Shown here: positions 47,383-57,238 of the stretch, piece after piece
Layout: every line of letters starts with the position of its first letter
Position numbering within the stretch: the stretch's first letter is position 1
Assembly: GCF_000227765.1 (NCBI RefSeq)
Contig: NZ_JH165159.1
Span: 1,683,760-1,747,759 of the forward strand
Direction: 5' to 3'
DNA length: 64,000 nucleotides
Origin: Neisseria wadsworthii 9715
GTDB lineage: Bacteria; Pseudomonadota; Gammaproteobacteria; Burkholderiales; Neisseriaceae
Notes under the pieces: generated by a model
Database searches by the model: none
Told to the model about the DNA's origin: nothing
The model's input: only the letters and a program-made list of their open reading frames with translations
Position numbers and translations under genes: made by a program

Positions 47383-48363
47383 ATGCAACCCACATTAGCC
47401 ATTACCTCGGGCGAACCTGCCGGTATCGGCCCCGACATCTGCCTTGATTTGGTACACGCCGCCCTACCCTGCCGCGCCGTTATTTTGGGCGACATCAATC
47501 TGCTGCAACAACGTGCGCAAATGCTTGGTAAATCCATCACAATCAAACAATACGATCCGGAAAGCCTGCCTGAAAAAGGCGTACTGGAAGTATGGCATAT
47601 TCCTTTAAACGCACCTTGTGAAGCCGGCAAGCTGGATGTTGCCAACGCACCTTACGTGCTTGACCTTTTAGACACCGCTTATGAAGGCATAGAGCGCAAA
47701 CAATTTGCCGGCATGGTTACCGCGCCGCTACACAAAGGCATCATCAACGATGCGGGCGGCCCATTCTTCAGCGGACACACCGAATACCTAGCCGAAAAAT
47801 CCGAAGCCAAACAAGTAGTCATGATGCTGGCAGGCGGTGGTTTGCGCGTTGCGCTGGCCACCACCCACCTGCCTTTAAAAGACGTAGCCGCCGCCATCAA
47901 CGCACCGCTGTTGCACAATATCGTCCGCGTGCTGCACCACGATCTACAACATAAATTCGGCATTGAAGCGCCCAGCATTCTCGCCGCCGGCCTCAACCCG
48001 CACGCCGGAGAAGGCGGGCATTTAGGAAGCGAAGAAATCGACATCATCATCCCCGCATTTAAAACCCTGCGTGCAGAAGGTATCGATATCCGCGGCCCCT
48101 ATCCTGCCGACACCCTTTTTCAACCCTTCATGCTGGAACACGCCGATGCCGTGCTCGCCATGTATCACGACCAGGGCTTACCTGTGTTGAAATACGCGGG
48201 CTTCGGCAACAGCGTCAACATTACCCTCGGCCTGCCGTTTATCCGCACCTCCGTTGACCACGGCACAGCCCTTGAGCTGGCAGGTACAGGCAAAGCCCGT
48301 TCCGGCAGCCTGATTGCCGCAGTAAACACGGCTTACGAAATGACCGCTGCACGGAATGCATAG
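47383..48363 (+). CDS. pdxA: 4-hydroxythreonine-4-phosphate dehydrogenase
   Basis: PdxA oxidises 4-hydroxythreonine 4-phosphate in pyridoxal phosphate synthesis. The 326-residue protein has [14 protein letters not shown] at the start, [25 protein letters not shown] with the metal-binding His, [12 protein letters not shown] and [12 protein letters not shown]. Length matches PdxA (about 330). TTAGGA precedes the ATG. It ends with a DUS hairpin. Confidence 0.95.
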   Translation: MQPTLAITSGEPAGIGPDICLDLVHAALPCRAVILGDINLLQQRAQMLGKSITIKQYDPESLPEKGVLEVWHIPLNAPCEAGKLDVANAPYVLDLLDTAYEGIERKQFAGMVTAPLHKGIINDAGGPFFSGHTEYLAEKSEAKQVVMMLAGGGLRVALATTHLPLKDVAAAINAPLLHNIVRVLHHDLQHKFGIEAPSILAAGLNPHAGEGGHLGSEEIDIIIPAFKTLRAEGIDIRGPYPADTLFQPFMLEHADAVLAMYHDQGLPVLKYAGFGNSVNITLGLPFIRTSVDHGTALELAGTGKARSGSLIAAVNTAYEMTAARNA

Positions 48364-48389
48364 TTAGGCAAAACCATGTACACATAAAC

Positions 48390-48426
48390 ACAATGCCTGT
48401 CTGAAAAATTTTTCAGACAGGCATTT
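48390..48426. terminator. inverted DUS pair behind pdxA
   Basis: TGCCTGTCTGAA (48394-48405) and TTCAGACAGGCA (48412-48423) form an 18-bp hairpin with flanking bases, 30 bases after pdxA. Confidence 0.7.
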
Positions 48427-48556
48427 CACAATCTTCGTTATCTTCGGTTTACTTCACTTTAATAACACCGCTCAGTATCCAATACAAATTTTTCCAAACC
48501 GTACAAAGTTTTTTTGCAAAATTAAATCCGCATAAACTATTATGCGGATTCGTATT

Positions 48557-48632
<76 letters not shown>

Positions 48633-49087
48633 GGCTAGAGAAAGAAAGCGTGTATTGTATAACACAATATTCCATTCAGACAAGAAGCGAGCGAAGTTTT
48701 CAACATAACTGTGAAAATGAAAGTCATACAATGCGAGACAAAATGGCACGAAATGTAGCAGAATTCCTGAAGCGATTCACATAATGCCTACCTGAAAACC
48801 GCTCTTTCAGACAGGCATTTCCGTAACTATAGCCAATAAACTTTATTTACAATAAGAATAACAACACAATACCGTTACAGTTTTTGGCAGTCAATCAACT
48901 TATTTTTAATACAAGAGCAAGCCGCAGACAGTACAAGTAGTACGGGACTGATTTTGTTGCTGCTTCAGCAGCTTACAAAATCGTTCTCTTTGAGCTACAG
49001 CGCAGCAACGACGTAGTAAAAATTAAGTTGATTGACTATGCTGTTACTATGCAAGGGTTTAACCATATTCCACCATAGCACAAAAAT
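48633..49087. other. intergenic region with Correia-like repeats and no gene
   Basis: It holds the tRNA promoter side, an uptake pair with a damaged first half (TGCCTACCTGAA near 48785 and TTCAGACAGGCA near 48808), a lone terminal fragment CTATAGCCAATAAACTTTATTTA (about 48828-48850), and the long Correia-like element at 48889-49037. Confidence 0.6.
48889..49037. repeat. Correia-like repeat enclosed element, long (B)
   Basis: Terminal inverted repeats AGTCAATCAACTTA and TAAGTTGATTGACT bound 149 bp. The interior has GTACAAGTAGTAC, the pair TTTTGT...ACAAAA around TTGCTGCTTCAGCAGC, and CGTTCTCTTTGAGCTACAG; the last word matches the core of the long meningococcal Correia element, which carries an IHF site. 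Size fits the roughly 150-bp class. Confidence 0.75.
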
Positions 49088-49119
49088 AAAGCACCCGGCT
49101 TTGTTGAGCCGGGTGCTTT
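49088..49119. terminator. rho-independent terminator of fabB
   Basis: AAAGCACCCGGCT pairs perfectly with AGCCGGGTGCTTT around TTGTTG. Read leftward it is followed by TATTTTTG, a good terminator for fabB. A DUS (49129-49140) lies between it and the stop. Confidence 0.85.
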
Positions 49120-49141
49120 ATTCAGTTTTTCAGACAGGCAT

Positions 49142-50353
49142 TTAAACCCTGCTGAAAATCAATGTGGCATTTGTACCGCCAAAACCGAAGCTGTTCGACA
49201 TCACGGCATCCAGCTTCATCTGCTTATTCTCACGCAAAATAGGCAGATCGACCGCCTCTTCATCAATATTCTGAATATTGGCACTGGCGCATACAAAATC
49301 ATTCTGCATCATCAAAATGGAATAAATTGCCTCATTAGAGCCCGCCGCACCAAGTGCGTGACCGGAAAGGGATTTGGTAGAACTGATAAAAGGCACATCT
49401 TTTCCATTAAACACCTTACGGATGGCTTCCAATTCTTTGGTGTCGCCCACCGGTGTGGAGGTGCCATGTGCATTGATGTAATCCACCTTACCGCCATGTT
49501 GTGCCAAAGCCATTTCCATGCAGCGCACCGCACCTTCACCTGAAGGCTGTACCATATCATAGCCATCGGAAGTAGCGCCGTAACCGGTGATTTCACACAA
49601 AATCTTAGCACCGCGCGCTTTAGCATGCTCGTATTCTTCCAGCACCAAGATGCTGCCGCCGCCGGAAATCACGAAGCCGTCTCGGTCGGCATCATAAGCA
49701 CGGCTGGCAGTTTGAGGCGCATCATTGTATTTGCTCGACATGGCGCCCATCGCATCAAACAACATGCTCATCTGCCACGATACTTCTTCACCGCCGCCGG
49801 CGAACACAATATCCTGCTTACCTAACTGAATCAGCTCGGCCGCATTACCGATACAATGCGCACTGGTTGAACACGCAGAGCTGATGGAATAGTTGACACC
49901 CTTAATTTGATAGTGCGTAGCCAAACAAGCTGAAACGGTGGAAGCCATGGTTTTGGTTACGCCGTACGGGCCGATGCGTTTCACGCCTTTTTCACGCAAA
50001 ATATCAGCAGCTTCAACCTGAGCAGAAGAAGAAGCCCCGCCACTACCGGCCACAATGCCCGTACGGGGGTTAGACACCATTTCCGGAGTTAAGCCGGCAT
50101 TCTCAATAGCTTCTTTCATAGCTATATAAGTAAAAGCGGCAGCATCACCCATAAAACGTATGGCTTTTCGATCAATATGCTCTTTGGTGTCGATTTTAAT
50201 GTTGCCCGCAACATTTGAGCGCAGACCCATTTCCTGATAAACAGGATCAAATTCAATGCCTGATTTTAAGTTCTTGAGTGATTCAAGCACTTCTTGGCAG
50301 TTGTTACCCAAGCTCGACACGATGCCGATACCGGTTACCACTACTCGTTTCAT
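49142..50353 (-). CDS. fabB: 3-oxoacyl-ACP synthase I (FabB)
   Basis: FabB elongates acyl-ACP and is needed for unsaturated fatty acids. The 403-residue protein has the catalytic Cys161 in [10 protein letters not shown], the first His in [12 protein letters not shown] and the second in [10 protein letters not shown], and Phe/Gly-rich [12 protein letters not shown] at the end. It follows fabA by 71 bases on the same strand, the usual fabA-fabB operon. GGAG lies before the ATG. Confidence 0.95.
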   Translation of the reverse strand: MKRVVVTGIGIVSSLGNNCQEVLESLKNLKSGIEFDPVYQEMGLRSNVAGNIKIDTKEHIDRKAIRFMGDAAAFTYIAMKEAIENAGLTPEMVSNPRTGIVAGSGGASSSAQVEAADILREKGVKRIGPYGVTKTMASTVSACLATHYQIKGVNYSISSACSTSAHCIGNAAELIQLGKQDIVFAGGGEEVSWQMSMLFDAMGAMSSKYNDAPQTASRAYDADRDGFVISGGGSILVLEEYEHAKARGAKILCEITGYGATSDGYDMVQPSGEGAVRCMEMALAQHGGKVDYINAHGTSTPVGDTKELEAIRKVFNGKDVPFISSTKSLSGHALGAAGSNEAIYSILMMQNDFVCASANIQNIDEEAVDLPILRENKQMKLDAVMSNSFGFGGTNATLIFSRV

Positions 50354-50424
50354 GCTACATCTCCAAATAGTAAAGCGAATAAGGTTTTGAATTTTCAGAT
50401 TAAAGCAAACATACGGTCTGTTGC

Positions 50425-50949
50425 TTAGAAATCGTCGGTGCTGGTAAACAAGCCAACACGCAAACCGTTGCCTTCATAGATTTTTTTACCGTCTACACTC
50501 ATTTCGGCATCGGCAATACCCAACACCAACTTGCTGTTCATTACACGCTTCATATGGATGTGGTAAGTGATTTTTTTGTGTTTCGGCAAAACCTGCCCGC
50601 TGAATTTAACTTCGCCGCAGCCCAATGCACGTCCGCGACCGGGCGCGCCGCTCCAACCTAAGAAAAAACCAACCAGCTGCCACATCGCATCCAAGCCCAA
50701 ACAGCCCGGCATCACAGGGTCGCCTTGGAAATGGCAATCGAAAAACCATAAATCCGGATGGATATCCAATTCAGCAATGATTTCGCCTTTGCCGTATTTG
50801 CCACCATCTTTAGTAATGCTCACGATTCGATCAATCATCAGCATATTGGGCAGTGGAAGCTGGGCGTTACCGGGACCGAACAGGTTGCCCTTCCCGCATT
50901 CGAGTAATTCTTCTTTGGTATAGCTGTTTTGAGGAACAAACTGGGTCAT
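50425..50949 (-). CDS. fabA: 3-hydroxydecanoyl-ACP dehydratase/isomerase (FabA)
   Basis: FabA dehydrates 3-hydroxydecanoyl-ACP and isomerises the product, creating the double bond of unsaturated fatty acids. The 174-residue hot-dog protein has the catalytic His73 in [24 protein letters not shown] and Asp87 in the same block. AAGGA precedes the ATG. It leads the operon with fabB. A perfect 16-bp tandem repeat lies 55-86 bases upstream of its start. Confidence 0.96.
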   Translation of the reverse strand: MTQFVPQNSYTKEELLECGKGNLFGPGNAQLPLPNMLMIDRIVSITKDGGKYGKGEIIAELDIHPDLWFFDCHFQGDPVMPGCLGLDAMWQLVGFFLGWSGAPGRGRALGCGEVKFSGQVLPKHKKITYHIHMKRVMNSKLVLGIADAEMSVDGKKIYEGNGLRVGLFTSTDDF

Positions 50950-51453
50950 GTTAATCCTTGAAATGATAATGATATGACTAAAACAAAGTCAGTTTTATAC
51001 TTTATTTATAGATTAAGAAATTTATAGATTAAGAATTGAATAATTCTACTGTCGGCTTTGTAACAACGTCAAGAAGCGTACTGTCTGTTTTGCAGCAACT
51101 TACTTTTCTATATCATCCGATTCCGCTTCAATTTTACAGAATTCAATTCAGCATATCCAAATAACATTATTAAAGGTTTTACTTTTCAAACAAACATTTC
51201 ATCTGTTTGAGAAACAAACAGCTTCGCGCCCGGTTAACGGAACGAAACAATTTACACTACCGCCTAAAATTTCTGTAAAATCGTGCCCTCGCTGAAAATC
51301 AAACCGAAACAGAAGCAAACAAATTTTAAGTTTTAGCAAATCGGCCATAGCGGCAGACTCAACGCGTGCTCAGGCCGAAATTTTATTTATATATCTCGAT
51401 TTAATTCGGATATCTCAAATTTTTAATCATCCTGAATTAAGGAGCTTCACATC
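50950..51453. other. divergent fabA-ackA intergenic region
   Basis: About 500 bases, AT-rich near fabA, with the tandem repeat at 51004-51035, the word TGATAATGATATGA near 50966, and an AAGGAG ribosome site for ackA at the right end. No gene is seen. Confidence 0.6.
51004..51035. repeat. perfect 16-bp tandem repeat upstream of fabA
   Basis: ATTTATAGATTAAGAA occurs twice head to tail without a gap. On the fabA strand the units contain TATAAAT, so the second unit may overlap a -10 or -35 region. Two adjacent copies suggest a regulator-binding site or local slippage. Confidence 0.6.
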
Positions 51454-52650
51454 ATGACTGATAAATTGATTCTTGTATTAAACTGCGGCAGCTCTTCGCT
51501 GAAAGGTGCCGTATTGAATAACACAAACGGCGACGTGCTGTTGAGCTGCTTGGGCGAAAAACTGGGCTTGGAAGATGCTTACATCACATTTAAAGCCAAC
51601 AGCGAAAAACACAAAGTATCTCTGGAAGGCCGCACCGATCACACCGGCGCCGTAGAAGCTTTGATGGAAGAACTCAAATCCCGCGGGCTGGACAGCGACA
51701 TCTCTGCAATCGGTCACCGCGTAGTGAGCGGCGGCGAAACATACAGCGAATCCATTTTAATTGATGAAAATGTGATTGCCGGTATTGAAAAATGCATTCC
51801 GTTGGCGCCGCTGCACAATCCGGCCAACCTGCTCGGTATCCGCGCTGCGCAAAATATTTTCAAAGGTCTGCCGAATGTAGCCGTGTTCGATACCGCGTTC
51901 CACCAAACCCTGCCCGCCCATGCCTACACTTACGCCTTGCCGCGCGAACTTTACCGCAAATACGGCTTACGCCGTTATGGTTTCCACGGCACCAGCTACC
52001 GCTTCGTAGCTGATGAAGCCGCCCGTTTTTTAGGCAAAGACAAAAACACTCTGCGCATGGTTATCGCCCACTTGGGCAACGGCGCGTCGATTACTGCCGT
52101 TGCCAACGGCAAATCCGTTGACACCAGCATGGGTCTGACTCCGCTGGAGGGTTTGGTAATGGGTACGCGCAGCGGCGATGTGGACGCCAGCGTATTCTCT
52201 TTCCTGGCTGAAAATGCCGGTATGGACATTGCCCAAGTTACCGATTTGCTCAACAAAAAATCCGGCCTGCTCGGCATTTCCGAAATTTCGAGCGACTGCC
52301 GCACGATTGAAGAAGAAGCGGCTAAGGGTCAAGAAGGCGCGGTTTTGGCTTTGGAAATTTTTGCCTACCGCTTGGCAAAATATGTAGGCAGCATGGCTGT
52401 GGCGGCAGGCGGCATTGATGTGTTGGCGTTTACCGGCGGCATCGGTGAAAATTCCGACATCATCCGTGAAAAAGTGCTGAACTATGTTGCTTTCTTAGGT
52501 TTCAAACTGGATAAAGAAGCCAATCTGCAAGCGCGCTTCGGTAATGCCGGTGTAATCACAACTGCCGACAGCGCTGCAGTAGCAGTGGTGATTCCGACCA
52601 ACGAAGAGCTGATGATCGCTCAAGATACGGCAAGACTTTCAGGTTTGTAA
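51454..52650 (+). CDS. ackA: acetate kinase
   Basis: AckA interconverts acetyl phosphate and acetate with ATP. The 398-residue ASKHA-fold protein has LVLNCGSSSLKGAVL at the start, GHRVVSGGETYS, FDTAFHQTLP, the phosphate loop HLGNGASITAV, and the GGIGENSDIIR motif. AAGGAG precedes the ATG. No pta lies next to it. A DUS hairpin follows. Confidence 0.97.
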   Translation: MTDKLILVLNCGSSSLKGAVLNNTNGDVLLSCLGEKLGLEDAYITFKANSEKHKVSLEGRTDHTGAVEALMEELKSRGLDSDISAIGHRVVSGGETYSESILIDENVIAGIEKCIPLAPLHNPANLLGIRAAQNIFKGLPNVAVFDTAFHQTLPAHAYTYALPRELYRKYGLRRYGFHGTSYRFVADEAARFLGKDKNTLRMVIAHLGNGASITAVANGKSVDTSMGLTPLEGLVMGTRSGDVDASVFSFLAENAGMDIAQVTDLLNKKSGLLGISEISSDCRTIEEEAAKGQEGAVLALEIFAYRLAKYVGSMAVAAGGIDVLAFTGGIGENSDIIREKVLNYVAFLGFKLDKEANLQARFGNAGVITTADSAAVAVVIPTNEELMIAQDTARLSGL

Positions 52651-52669
52651 TCTCTCTACCGCCGGATTA

Positions 52670-52703
52670 AATGCCTGTCTGAAAAACTTTTCAGACAGGC
52701 ATT
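52670..52703. terminator. inverted DUS pair behind ackA
   Basis: AATGCCTGTCTGAAAA pairs with TTTTCAGACAGGCATT around two bases, 20 bases after the stop. Confidence 0.75.
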
Positions 52704-53027
52704 CTTATCATTTCGCCACTTATCCGGCATCTTGTATGAATGCCTGAATATCATTTTTTAGCTGTATAGTGAATTAACAACCAATACTTGACTAAATTTA
52801 AATATTGTCAACAATTACATCTTGTTTCAATGTCTGCCTGAAAACGTTCAGACAGGCATTTATCAATTCATTAACATAAAAATCAAATAGTTAAAAAAAT
52901 TAGTTTGTATAATTCCGATTTTGCAAACATTGACTTAACTATAAATTTTCAGTATAAATCTTAACTTTTGGTATAAATATTCCAAAAACCAAGCCGGAAA
53001 ACATGGTTTGTGTTACCCTAATGCTTA

Positions 53028-53053
53028 TCTTATTGGAATTAATTCCAATAAGA
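53028..53053. promoter_or_regulatory. 26-bp perfect palindrome upstream of putP
   Basis: Each half reads TCTTATTGGAATT inward, meeting at an AATT centre; all 26 positions pair. It ends about 70 bases before the putP start. It lacks a T tract and is too AT-rich for a terminator stem, so an operator for a dimeric regulator is the better reading. Confidence 0.5.
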
Positions 53054-53124
53054 ATCAATTTGATAAAACATACAACCTCCCATTTCCGACTCCGACAAAC
53101 ACAACCTTCATCAAGAGGTACATT

Positions 53125-54651
53125 ATGAATCCGATGTACATTACCTTCGGGGTGTATCTGGTCGCCGTATTGCTGATCGGTTTGGTCGCCTATTTCTCTA
53201 CCCGCAACTTCGACGATTATATTTTGGGCGGCAGAAGCTTGGGCCCGTTCGTAACCGCCATGTCTGCGGGAGCTTCCGATATGTCGGGCTGGCTCTTGAT
53301 GGGCTTGCCCGGTGCGATTTATGCTGCGGGCTTGAGTGAAGCCTGGATTGCCATCGGCCTGACCATAGGCGCATGGCTTAACTGGCTCTTGGTATCGGGC
53401 CGTTTACGCGTACACACCGAATACAACAATAACGCCTTAACCCTGCCCGATTATTTTCATAACCGTTTCGGTGCGCAAGGTCGGGCGATTAAGGTAATTT
53501 CCGCCACTATCATCTTATTTTTCTTCACGATTTATTGTGCTTCGGGCGTAGTAGCAGGAGCGCGCCTGTTCCAAAGCCTGTTTGGCGGCATGACTTACCA
53601 GCAAGCCATCTGGCTGGGGGCGGGCGCAACCATTGCCTACACCTTTATCGGCGGCTTTCTCGCAGTCAGCTGGACGGATACTGTGCAGGCCACACTGATG
53701 ATTTTTGCGCTGATTCTGACACCGGTTATGGTTTATCTGGCTTTGGGCGGCGCAGACGAGGTGGATGCCGCTATCGCAGCCGCCACACAATCCAGCGGCC
53801 AGATGTACAGCAGCCTGCTCACCGGCACAACATTTATCGGCATCATTTCCACCGCCGCTTGGGGCTTAGGCTATTTCGGCCAACCGCATATCCTAGCGCG
53901 CTTTATGGCGGCTGAAAATGTAAAATCGCTCGCCAGCGCGCGCCGCATCGGGATGACTTGGATGATTCTGTGTTTGGCCGGCGCCGTAGCCGTTGGTTAT
54001 TTCGGTATCGCTTACTTTGGCGCACACCCCGATCACGCCGGTGCAATGGGTGGTAATAACGAACGCATATTCATCGCCTTAGCGACCATTCTGTTCAACC
54101 CCTGGGTTGCCGGCGTGATTCTTTCCGCTATTTTGGCGGCGGTAATGTCCACCTTATCTTGCCAGCTTTTGGTTTGCTCCAGCGCGATTACCGAAGATTT
54201 CTACAAAGGCTTCCTGCGCCCTGCTGCTGCTCAGAAAGAGTTGGTTTGGGTTGGCCGCATTATGGTGCTGGCGGTTGCTGTGATTGCGATTTTGATTGCA
54301 GCGAATCCCGACAGCAAGGTTTTGGGCTTGGTTTCTTACGCTTGGGCAGGTTTTGGCGCGGCATTCGGCCCTGTGGTGATTTTGTCTGTATTCTGGAAAC
54401 GTATGACCGCTTCCAGCGCATTGGCAGGCATGATTGCCGGAGCGCTGACCGTGGTGGTTTGGGCAGAATGGGTAAAAAAACCCGCTTTGGCCCTGAAAGA
54501 AAGCGGCTGGACCACCATTTACGAAATCGTGCCCGGCTTCATCGTATGCTGGCTGGTGATTATGCTTGTGTCTTTAATCAGCAAAGCACCGAGCCGCGAA
54601 GTTCAGGAGCGTTTTGAAAAAGCGGATGCGGATTATCAAGCAGCAAAATAA
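53125..54651 (+). CDS. putP: sodium/proline symporter PutP
   Basis: PutP imports proline with sodium. The 508-residue SSS-family protein starts MNPMYITFGVYLVAVLLIGLVAYFSTRNFDDYILGGRSLG-like, with the sodium-site region SAGASDMSGWLLMGLPGAIY in helix 2, SWTDTVQATLMIFALILTP, GLGYFGQPHILARFMA, and STLSCQLLVCSSAITEDFY. Thirteen helices are expected. The ATG at 53125 follows AGAGG; an upstream in-frame extension of 39 residues lacks conservation. PutA, which degrades proline, lies 2.6 kb downstream on the same strand. Confidence 0.95.
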   Translation: MNPMYITFGVYLVAVLLIGLVAYFSTRNFDDYILGGRSLGPFVTAMSAGASDMSGWLLMGLPGAIYAAGLSEAWIAIGLTIGAWLNWLLVSGRLRVHTEYNNNALTLPDYFHNRFGAQGRAIKVISATIILFFFTIYCASGVVAGARLFQSLFGGMTYQQAIWLGAGATIAYTFIGGFLAVSWTDTVQATLMIFALILTPVMVYLALGGADEVDAAIAAATQSSGQMYSSLLTGTTFIGIISTAAWGLGYFGQPHILARFMAAENVKSLASARRIGMTWMILCLAGAVAVGYFGIAYFGAHPDHAGAMGGNNERIFIALATILFNPWVAGVILSAILAAVMSTLSCQLLVCSSAITEDFYKGFLRPAAAQKELVWVGRIMVLAVAVIAILIAANPDSKVLGLVSYAWAGFGAAFGPVVILSVFWKRMTASSALAGMIAGALTVVVWAEWVKKPALALKESGWTTIYEIVPGFIVCWLVIMLVSLISKAPSREVQERFEKADADYQAAK

Positions 54652-55072
54652 TTGAAATCCATTTACCGGGCCTGTCTGAACGTTTTCAGACAGGCCTCTT
54701 ATTTCACTTGTTTCAAAACAAAGGTTGATGCCTGTCTGAAACCTTGATGACACCTGTTCTTTACACTGGCTCTGCCGAACAAAGCTGAATTTTCAGGAGA
54801 ACGGGAGCCATTTTAAGCTGTTCGTGATTAAGCCGCTTGCTCAGCAACAGCAACGCCATACGCGAGCATACTACCTTTTTGCTTTCCGTTAATTTTTGCA
54901 GTTTTCAGACAAGCATTAACATGTATTTAAGTAAATTACGGCAACATAGTTTAACATTCACCCCTTTGGCAGAGTTTCCTGTTTGCGCGGCTCAAACAAC
55001 ATGCCGCACCTGATATTCCGCCGTTTCACATTCAAACGCACAACACTTAATCATTTTAAAGAAGGGAAATTA
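54652..55072. other. putP-nhaA intergenic region
   Basis: A DUS-like hairpin GGCCTGTCTGAA/TTCAGACAGGCC (54669-54696, first bases changed) ends putP. A further exact DUS lies at about 54729 and a variant at 54903. No gene is seen, though an in-frame extension of nhaA runs to 54983. Confidence 0.55.
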
Positions 55073-56218
55073 GTGAAAAATAAAATTGTTCATTTTTTCA
55101 GCTTGGAACCCGCTTCCGGCATTATGTTGATGATAGCCGCCGTATTGGGCATTATTGTCGCCAACTCGGCTTTATCCGAACACTATTTCGGCATACTGGG
55201 TGCTTACGTTGGCGGCATGAGCGTATCACATTGGATTAACGACGGGCTGATGGCGGTGTTTTTCCTGTTTGTCGGCTTGGAAGTAAAACGCGAATTGCTG
55301 CAAGGCGAGCTGGACACCAACGCAAAAAGAATCCTCCCCGGCCTAGCAGCATTTGGCGGATTGGTTTTGCCGGCGCTGATTTATGCCTTATTCAACAGCC
55401 ATAACCCTGAAACCATACGCGGTTGGGCGGTACCGGCGGCAACGGATATTGCGTTTGCTTTGGGCGTGTTGGCATTGCTGGGCAGCCGCGTACCTGCCTC
55501 GTTAAAAATCTTCCTCACTGCACTGGCAATTATGGATGACCTCGCCGTTATCGTGGTTATCGCTCTTTTCTATACAGAAAGCATTAATTTCCTTTATCTG
55601 ATTCTGGCCGGCATCACATTGGCCGCCCTCTTCGCGCTAAACAAAAAAGGCATATTGAAAACGGCGCCTTACCTGCTTTTAGGCTTACTGCTTTGGTTTT
55701 TCGTGTTGAAAACAGGTATTCACGCTACGTTGGCCGGTGTATTACTGGCGTTTGCCATTCCCTTGCGCGTGCCCGACAGCATCGAAGAAGCGCCTTTGCT
55801 GACTTGGGAACATGCTTTGGAAAACCCGGTGGCATTTTTTGTGGTGCCGGTATTCGGCTTCGCCAACGCGGGCGTATCTTTTGCGGGACTGGATTTTTCG
55901 GTGTTGTTTGAGCCCGTGGTGCTGGGCATCGCAGCGGGTTTGTTTGTCGGTAAACAGATAGGCATTTTCAGCGTGGTTTGGGCAACTGTGAAAATGGGCT
56001 GGACAAGCCTGCCTGAAAACGCAAGCTGGCTGCAAGTTTACGGCGTGGCGCTGTTGTGCGGTATCGGCTTTACCATGAGCCTATTTATCAGCCTACTGGC
56101 CTTTACCGATCCGGCTATTCAGGATTACAGCAAAGTCGGCGTATTCTTGGGCTCTATTTTCTCCGGCGTGGCCGGCTATCTGGTTTTGCGCTATGCGGGA
56201 AAAAACAGCATGGCTTGA
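55073..56218 (+). CDS. nhaA: Na+/H+ antiporter NhaA
   Basis: NhaA exports sodium in exchange for protons and controls pH and salt stress. From GTG 55073 (after GAAGGGAAATTA) the protein has 381 residues, close to the 388 of E. coli. It starts KIVHFFSLEPASGIMLMIAAVLGIIVANS, has the paired ion-binding aspartates in ALAIMDDLAVIVVIALFY, GVLALLGSRVPASLKIFLTA and a C-terminal IGFTMSLFIS. Lying downstream of the sodium-coupled putP, it may help restore the sodium gradient; that link is inference. Confidence 0.94.
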   Translation: MKNKIVHFFSLEPASGIMLMIAAVLGIIVANSALSEHYFGILGAYVGGMSVSHWINDGLMAVFFLFVGLEVKRELLQGELDTNAKRILPGLAAFGGLVLPALIYALFNSHNPETIRGWAVPAATDIAFALGVLALLGSRVPASLKIFLTALAIMDDLAVIVVIALFYTESINFLYLILAGITLAALFALNKKGILKTAPYLLLGLLLWFFVLKTGIHATLAGVLLAFAIPLRVPDSIEEAPLLTWEHALENPVAFFVVPVFGFANAGVSFAGLDFSVLFEPVVLGIAAGLFVGKQIGIFSVVWATVKMGWTSLPENASWLQVYGVALLCGIGFTMSLFISLLAFTDPAIQDYSKVGVFLGSIFSGVAGYLVLRYAGKNSMA

Positions 56219-56253
56219 AGTTTTAACTGATAAAACCACATAAACACATAAAG

Positions 56254-56289
56254 AAAAAGGTTGCGCCCAATATGGGTGCAACCTTTTTT
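56254..56289 (+). terminator. rho-independent terminator of nhaA
   Basis: AAAAAGGTTGCGCCCA pairs with TGGGTGCAACCTTTTTT (one G-T), followed by the T run. A DUS pair (56305-56316, 56322-56333) lies just beyond, between the convergent genes. Confidence 0.85.
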
Positions 56290-56344
56290 ATCGGCAACTT
56301 ATGTTTCAGACAGGCATTAAATGCCTGTCTGAAAACCGATTGAT

Positions 56345-56839
56345 TTATCTACTCAACAACGCTTTTGCACCGGCTTCCGCAACGCTTTCATCTTCATCCA
56401 CCGTGCCGCCGCTCACGCCTACGCTGCCGACTATGGTACCCTTTTTATCAGTCAACAGCACGCCGCCGGCAAAAATCACCAAGCCGTCGTTGGTGGTTTC
56501 AATGCCGTAAAGCGGCTGGCCGGGCTGCGCGGCTTTGCCCAAAGCGCGGGTGGACATATTAAAATAACGTGCCGTGCGTGCTTTGCGCTCGGCAATATCA
56601 ATGCTGCCCAAAAAAGCATCATCCATACGGGCGAACGCTTTTAAGTTTCCGCCCGCATCCACAACGGCCACATTCACAGGTACTTTTATCGCTTCCGCCT
56701 TTTTCACCGCCGCCTGTACCACCGATTGCGCCTGCGAAAGCGTGATATCGCCCGGTAAAGTTTTTACCGGCTCCGCAGCAGAAGCGGAAAAGCCGGCAGC
56801 CAAACAAGCCAATGCTGCTAAAGTTCTGGAATAACGCAT
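56345..56839 (-). CDS. GlcG/HbpS-like heme-binding domain protein, exported
   Basis: The 164-residue product has a signal peptide (MRYSRTLAALACLAAGFSASAA) and a GlcG/HbpS domain: LSQAQSVVQAAVKKAEAIKVPVNVAVVDAGGNLKAFARMDDA, then SIDIAERKARTARYF and the Gly-rich GGVLLTDKKGTIVGSVGVSGGTVDEDESVAEAGAKAL. Some members bind heme or cobalamin; others have no known ligand. AGGAGAGAAAT precedes the ATG at 56839. It is convergent with nhaA and divergent from putA. Confidence 0.85.
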   Translation of the reverse strand: MRYSRTLAALACLAAGFSASAAEPVKTLPGDITLSQAQSVVQAAVKKAEAIKVPVNVAVVDAGGNLKAFARMDDAFLGSIDIAERKARTARYFNMSTRALGKAAQPGQPLYGIETTNDGLVIFAGGVLLTDKKGTIVGSVGVSGGTVDEDESVAEAGAKALLSR

Positions 56840-57238
56840 ATTTCTCTCCTTATTTCTATTTCTCGTTAAAAACACACCAATATCGTGCGATAAGCGCTAG
56901 ATACACCACATGCGCTTCACGCCGATTTTTTTATTTTGCTATCATGAATTTAACATTTTTATACAGTTATTACCAATAAAACTCATAAGCCTAGATATTT
57001 AAACGATAAAACCATCCGCATCTGAATTAACTCAACTATCTTTCAAAAAAACAGCGTCCGGCGCAATATTAAACAGGGGTTTACTGTTAAAATTGCATCA
57101 TTCTGTTGCATCTGATTGAGCACAATTCCAAACGTGCCGTTTCCAATCATCAACACACCGGCCTGCCCTTACCCGTGCTTTCAGACAGGCATATTATTCT
57201 TTACCCTGATTTAACATTCTAAATTTCCGGAGAAATTC
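56840..57238. other. putA upstream region, no gene seen
   Basis: About 400 AT-rich bases between divergent genes, with TTGCATC repeated twice (near 57093 and 57107) and a DUS near 57180. It must contain the putA promoter; I do not see a palindrome like that of putP. Confidence 0.5.

Larger units (their letters stand above)
52651..53124. other. upstream region of putP with hairpins and a palindrome
   Basis: It holds the ackA terminator, a second inverted pair in which one half is mutated (TGTCTGCCTGAA near 52830 with TTCAGACAGGCA near 52849), a fragment TATAGTGAATTAAC resembling a Correia end (about 52763-52776) and a 26-bp palindrome at 53028-53053. The stretch after it reads in frame with putP but has no conserved N-terminal features. 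Confidence 0.55.

Noticed and set aside
46593..47645. 350-codon version of the GST gene
   Set aside because: The first 146 codons cross the divergent promoter region and run antisense into pdxA; the ATG at 47207 has a good ribosome site and the standard GST start.
50962..50980. Fur-box-like word TGATAATGATATGA before fabA
   Set aside because: It covers only part of a 19-base Fur site and has several mismatches; fabA is not a known Fur target, so it is not called.
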